A stretch of DNA of 6,798 nt from Asaia bogorensis (GTDB lineage Bacteria > Pseudomonadota > Alphaproteobacteria > Acetobacterales > Acetobacteraceae): the NCBI GenBank assembly GCA_945871455.1, contig CAMBXJ010000238.1:1-6798 (forward strand), given 5' to 3'. Both the position numbers and the translations under genes were made by a program. Below are positions 6,417 through 6,798 of the stretch, piece by piece. The number at the start of each line of letters is the position of its first letter. Within the stretch, counting starts at the first letter, position 1. Under the pieces are notes generated by a model. The model made no database searches, was not told the DNA's origin, and was given only the letters and a program-made list of their open reading frames with translations.

Positions 6417-6798
6417 CCCCATCCTCGGCCTATCGTGTTCGGCGTTTGGGGGCAGCCGATTTGCCGCCGTATCGCGCTGTCCGCCTGGACGCGCTGCTGC
6501 GCCATCCGGAGGTCTTCGGAAGCTCCTACGAGGAAGAGGCCCAGCTCGACGACGCGGAATTCCTGCGGATGATTTCACAACCGCCGGGTTGCACGCTGGG
6601 TGCGTTCGCGGGGGATGAACTGGTCGGGATCGCGGGGCTGCTGGTGCCAGTACGGCAAAAGCAGCGCCATAAAGGGATCATTGTCGGGGTCTATGTGGTG
6701 GCCGAACACCGGCGGTTCGGGCTGGCCCGCCGCCTGGTCGAAGGCCTGATCGCGCAGGCTCGCCTGTCGTCGCTCCGGGTGGTCGAACTGGCGGTGAC
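6404..6798 (+). CDS. GNAT-family N-acetyltransferase, N-terminal part (3' end outside window)
   Basis: The frame runs to the window edge without a stop, giving at least 131 residues. It reads as a GNAT domain: YRVRRLGAADLPPYRAVRLD (10-29) then HPEVFGSSYEEE (34-45), a common opening in this superfamily; strands at TLGAFAG and ELVGIAGLLV; and acetyl-CoA-binding motif A, VYVVAEHRRFGLARRLVEGL (97-116), with the R-x-x-G-x-A turn at R103-G106-A108. Family members move an acetyl group from acetyl-CoA to amines or protein N-termini; the acceptor is unknown. No in-frame ATG or GTG precedes the domain. TTG at 6404, overlapping coaBC by 13 bases, is the best start, with CTG at 6413 as an alternative. 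No ribosome site is visible, so translation probably depends on ribosomes finishing coaBC. It is probably the third gene of the ubiE-coaBC operon. Confidence 0.85.
   Translation, partial: MAALTPSSAYRVRRLGAADLPPYRAVRLDALLRHPEVFGSSYEEEAQLDDAEFLRMISQPPGCTLGAFAGDELVGIAGLLVPVRQKQRHKGIIVGVYVVAEHRRFGLARRLVEGLIAQARLSSLRVVELAV

Noticed and set aside
5748..6578. Minus-strand open frame (276 codons) opposite coaBC
   Set aside because: It is antisense to the intact CoaB domain, Arg/Gly/His-rich and without motifs; a codon-bias shadow.

Overview
The window looks like chromosomal DNA of a high-GC alphaproteobacterium. Dense, short-spaced genes, GC-rich third codon positions and the order enoyl-CoA hydratase / mutM / (divergent) ubiE / coaBC all point there. 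Rhodospirillales, perhaps Acetobacteraceae, is my best guess, but nothing in the sequence settles the family. There are no RNA genes, CRISPR arrays, insertion sequences or prophage genes, and no non-coding stretch is longer than about 150 bases.

Layout. Bases 1-1196 (+) hold the 3' part of a PRISE-type (progesterone 5-beta-reductase-like) atypical short-chain dehydrogenase. It is joined by a TGATG overlap to a 225-residue protein of unknown function that resembles dimeric alpha/beta-barrel (EthD/DUF4286-like) proteins. Convergent to this pair, at 1242-2456 (-), lies a c-di-GMP phosphodiesterase-type EAL protein with a degenerate receiver-like N-terminus. A good sigma-70-like promoter sits upstream of it, in an AT-rich 148-base intergenic region. 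Next on the minus strand come an enoyl-CoA hydratase (2605-3384) and the DNA glycosylase MutM/Fpg (3471-4310). Only 29 bases separate mutM from the divergent plus-strand genes: ubiE (4340-5128), coaBC (5178-6416) and the 5' part of a GNAT acetyltransferase (6404 to the end).

How the genes relate. The right half is housekeeping: ubiquinone methylation (UbiE), coenzyme A synthesis (CoaBC), oxidised-purine repair (MutM) and acyl-CoA hydration. The left half is accessory: a probable NAD(P)H-dependent enone reductase with an unknown partner, and one c-di-GMP signalling protein. I see no obviously new multi-gene system. The points most worth checking are a rearranged cysteine set in the MutM zinc finger, the absence of ubiB between ubiE and coaBC (with a 17-codon ORF bridging the two genes exactly), the altered loop 6 and pseudo-receiver of the EAL protein, and the operator-like inverted repeat around its promoter.
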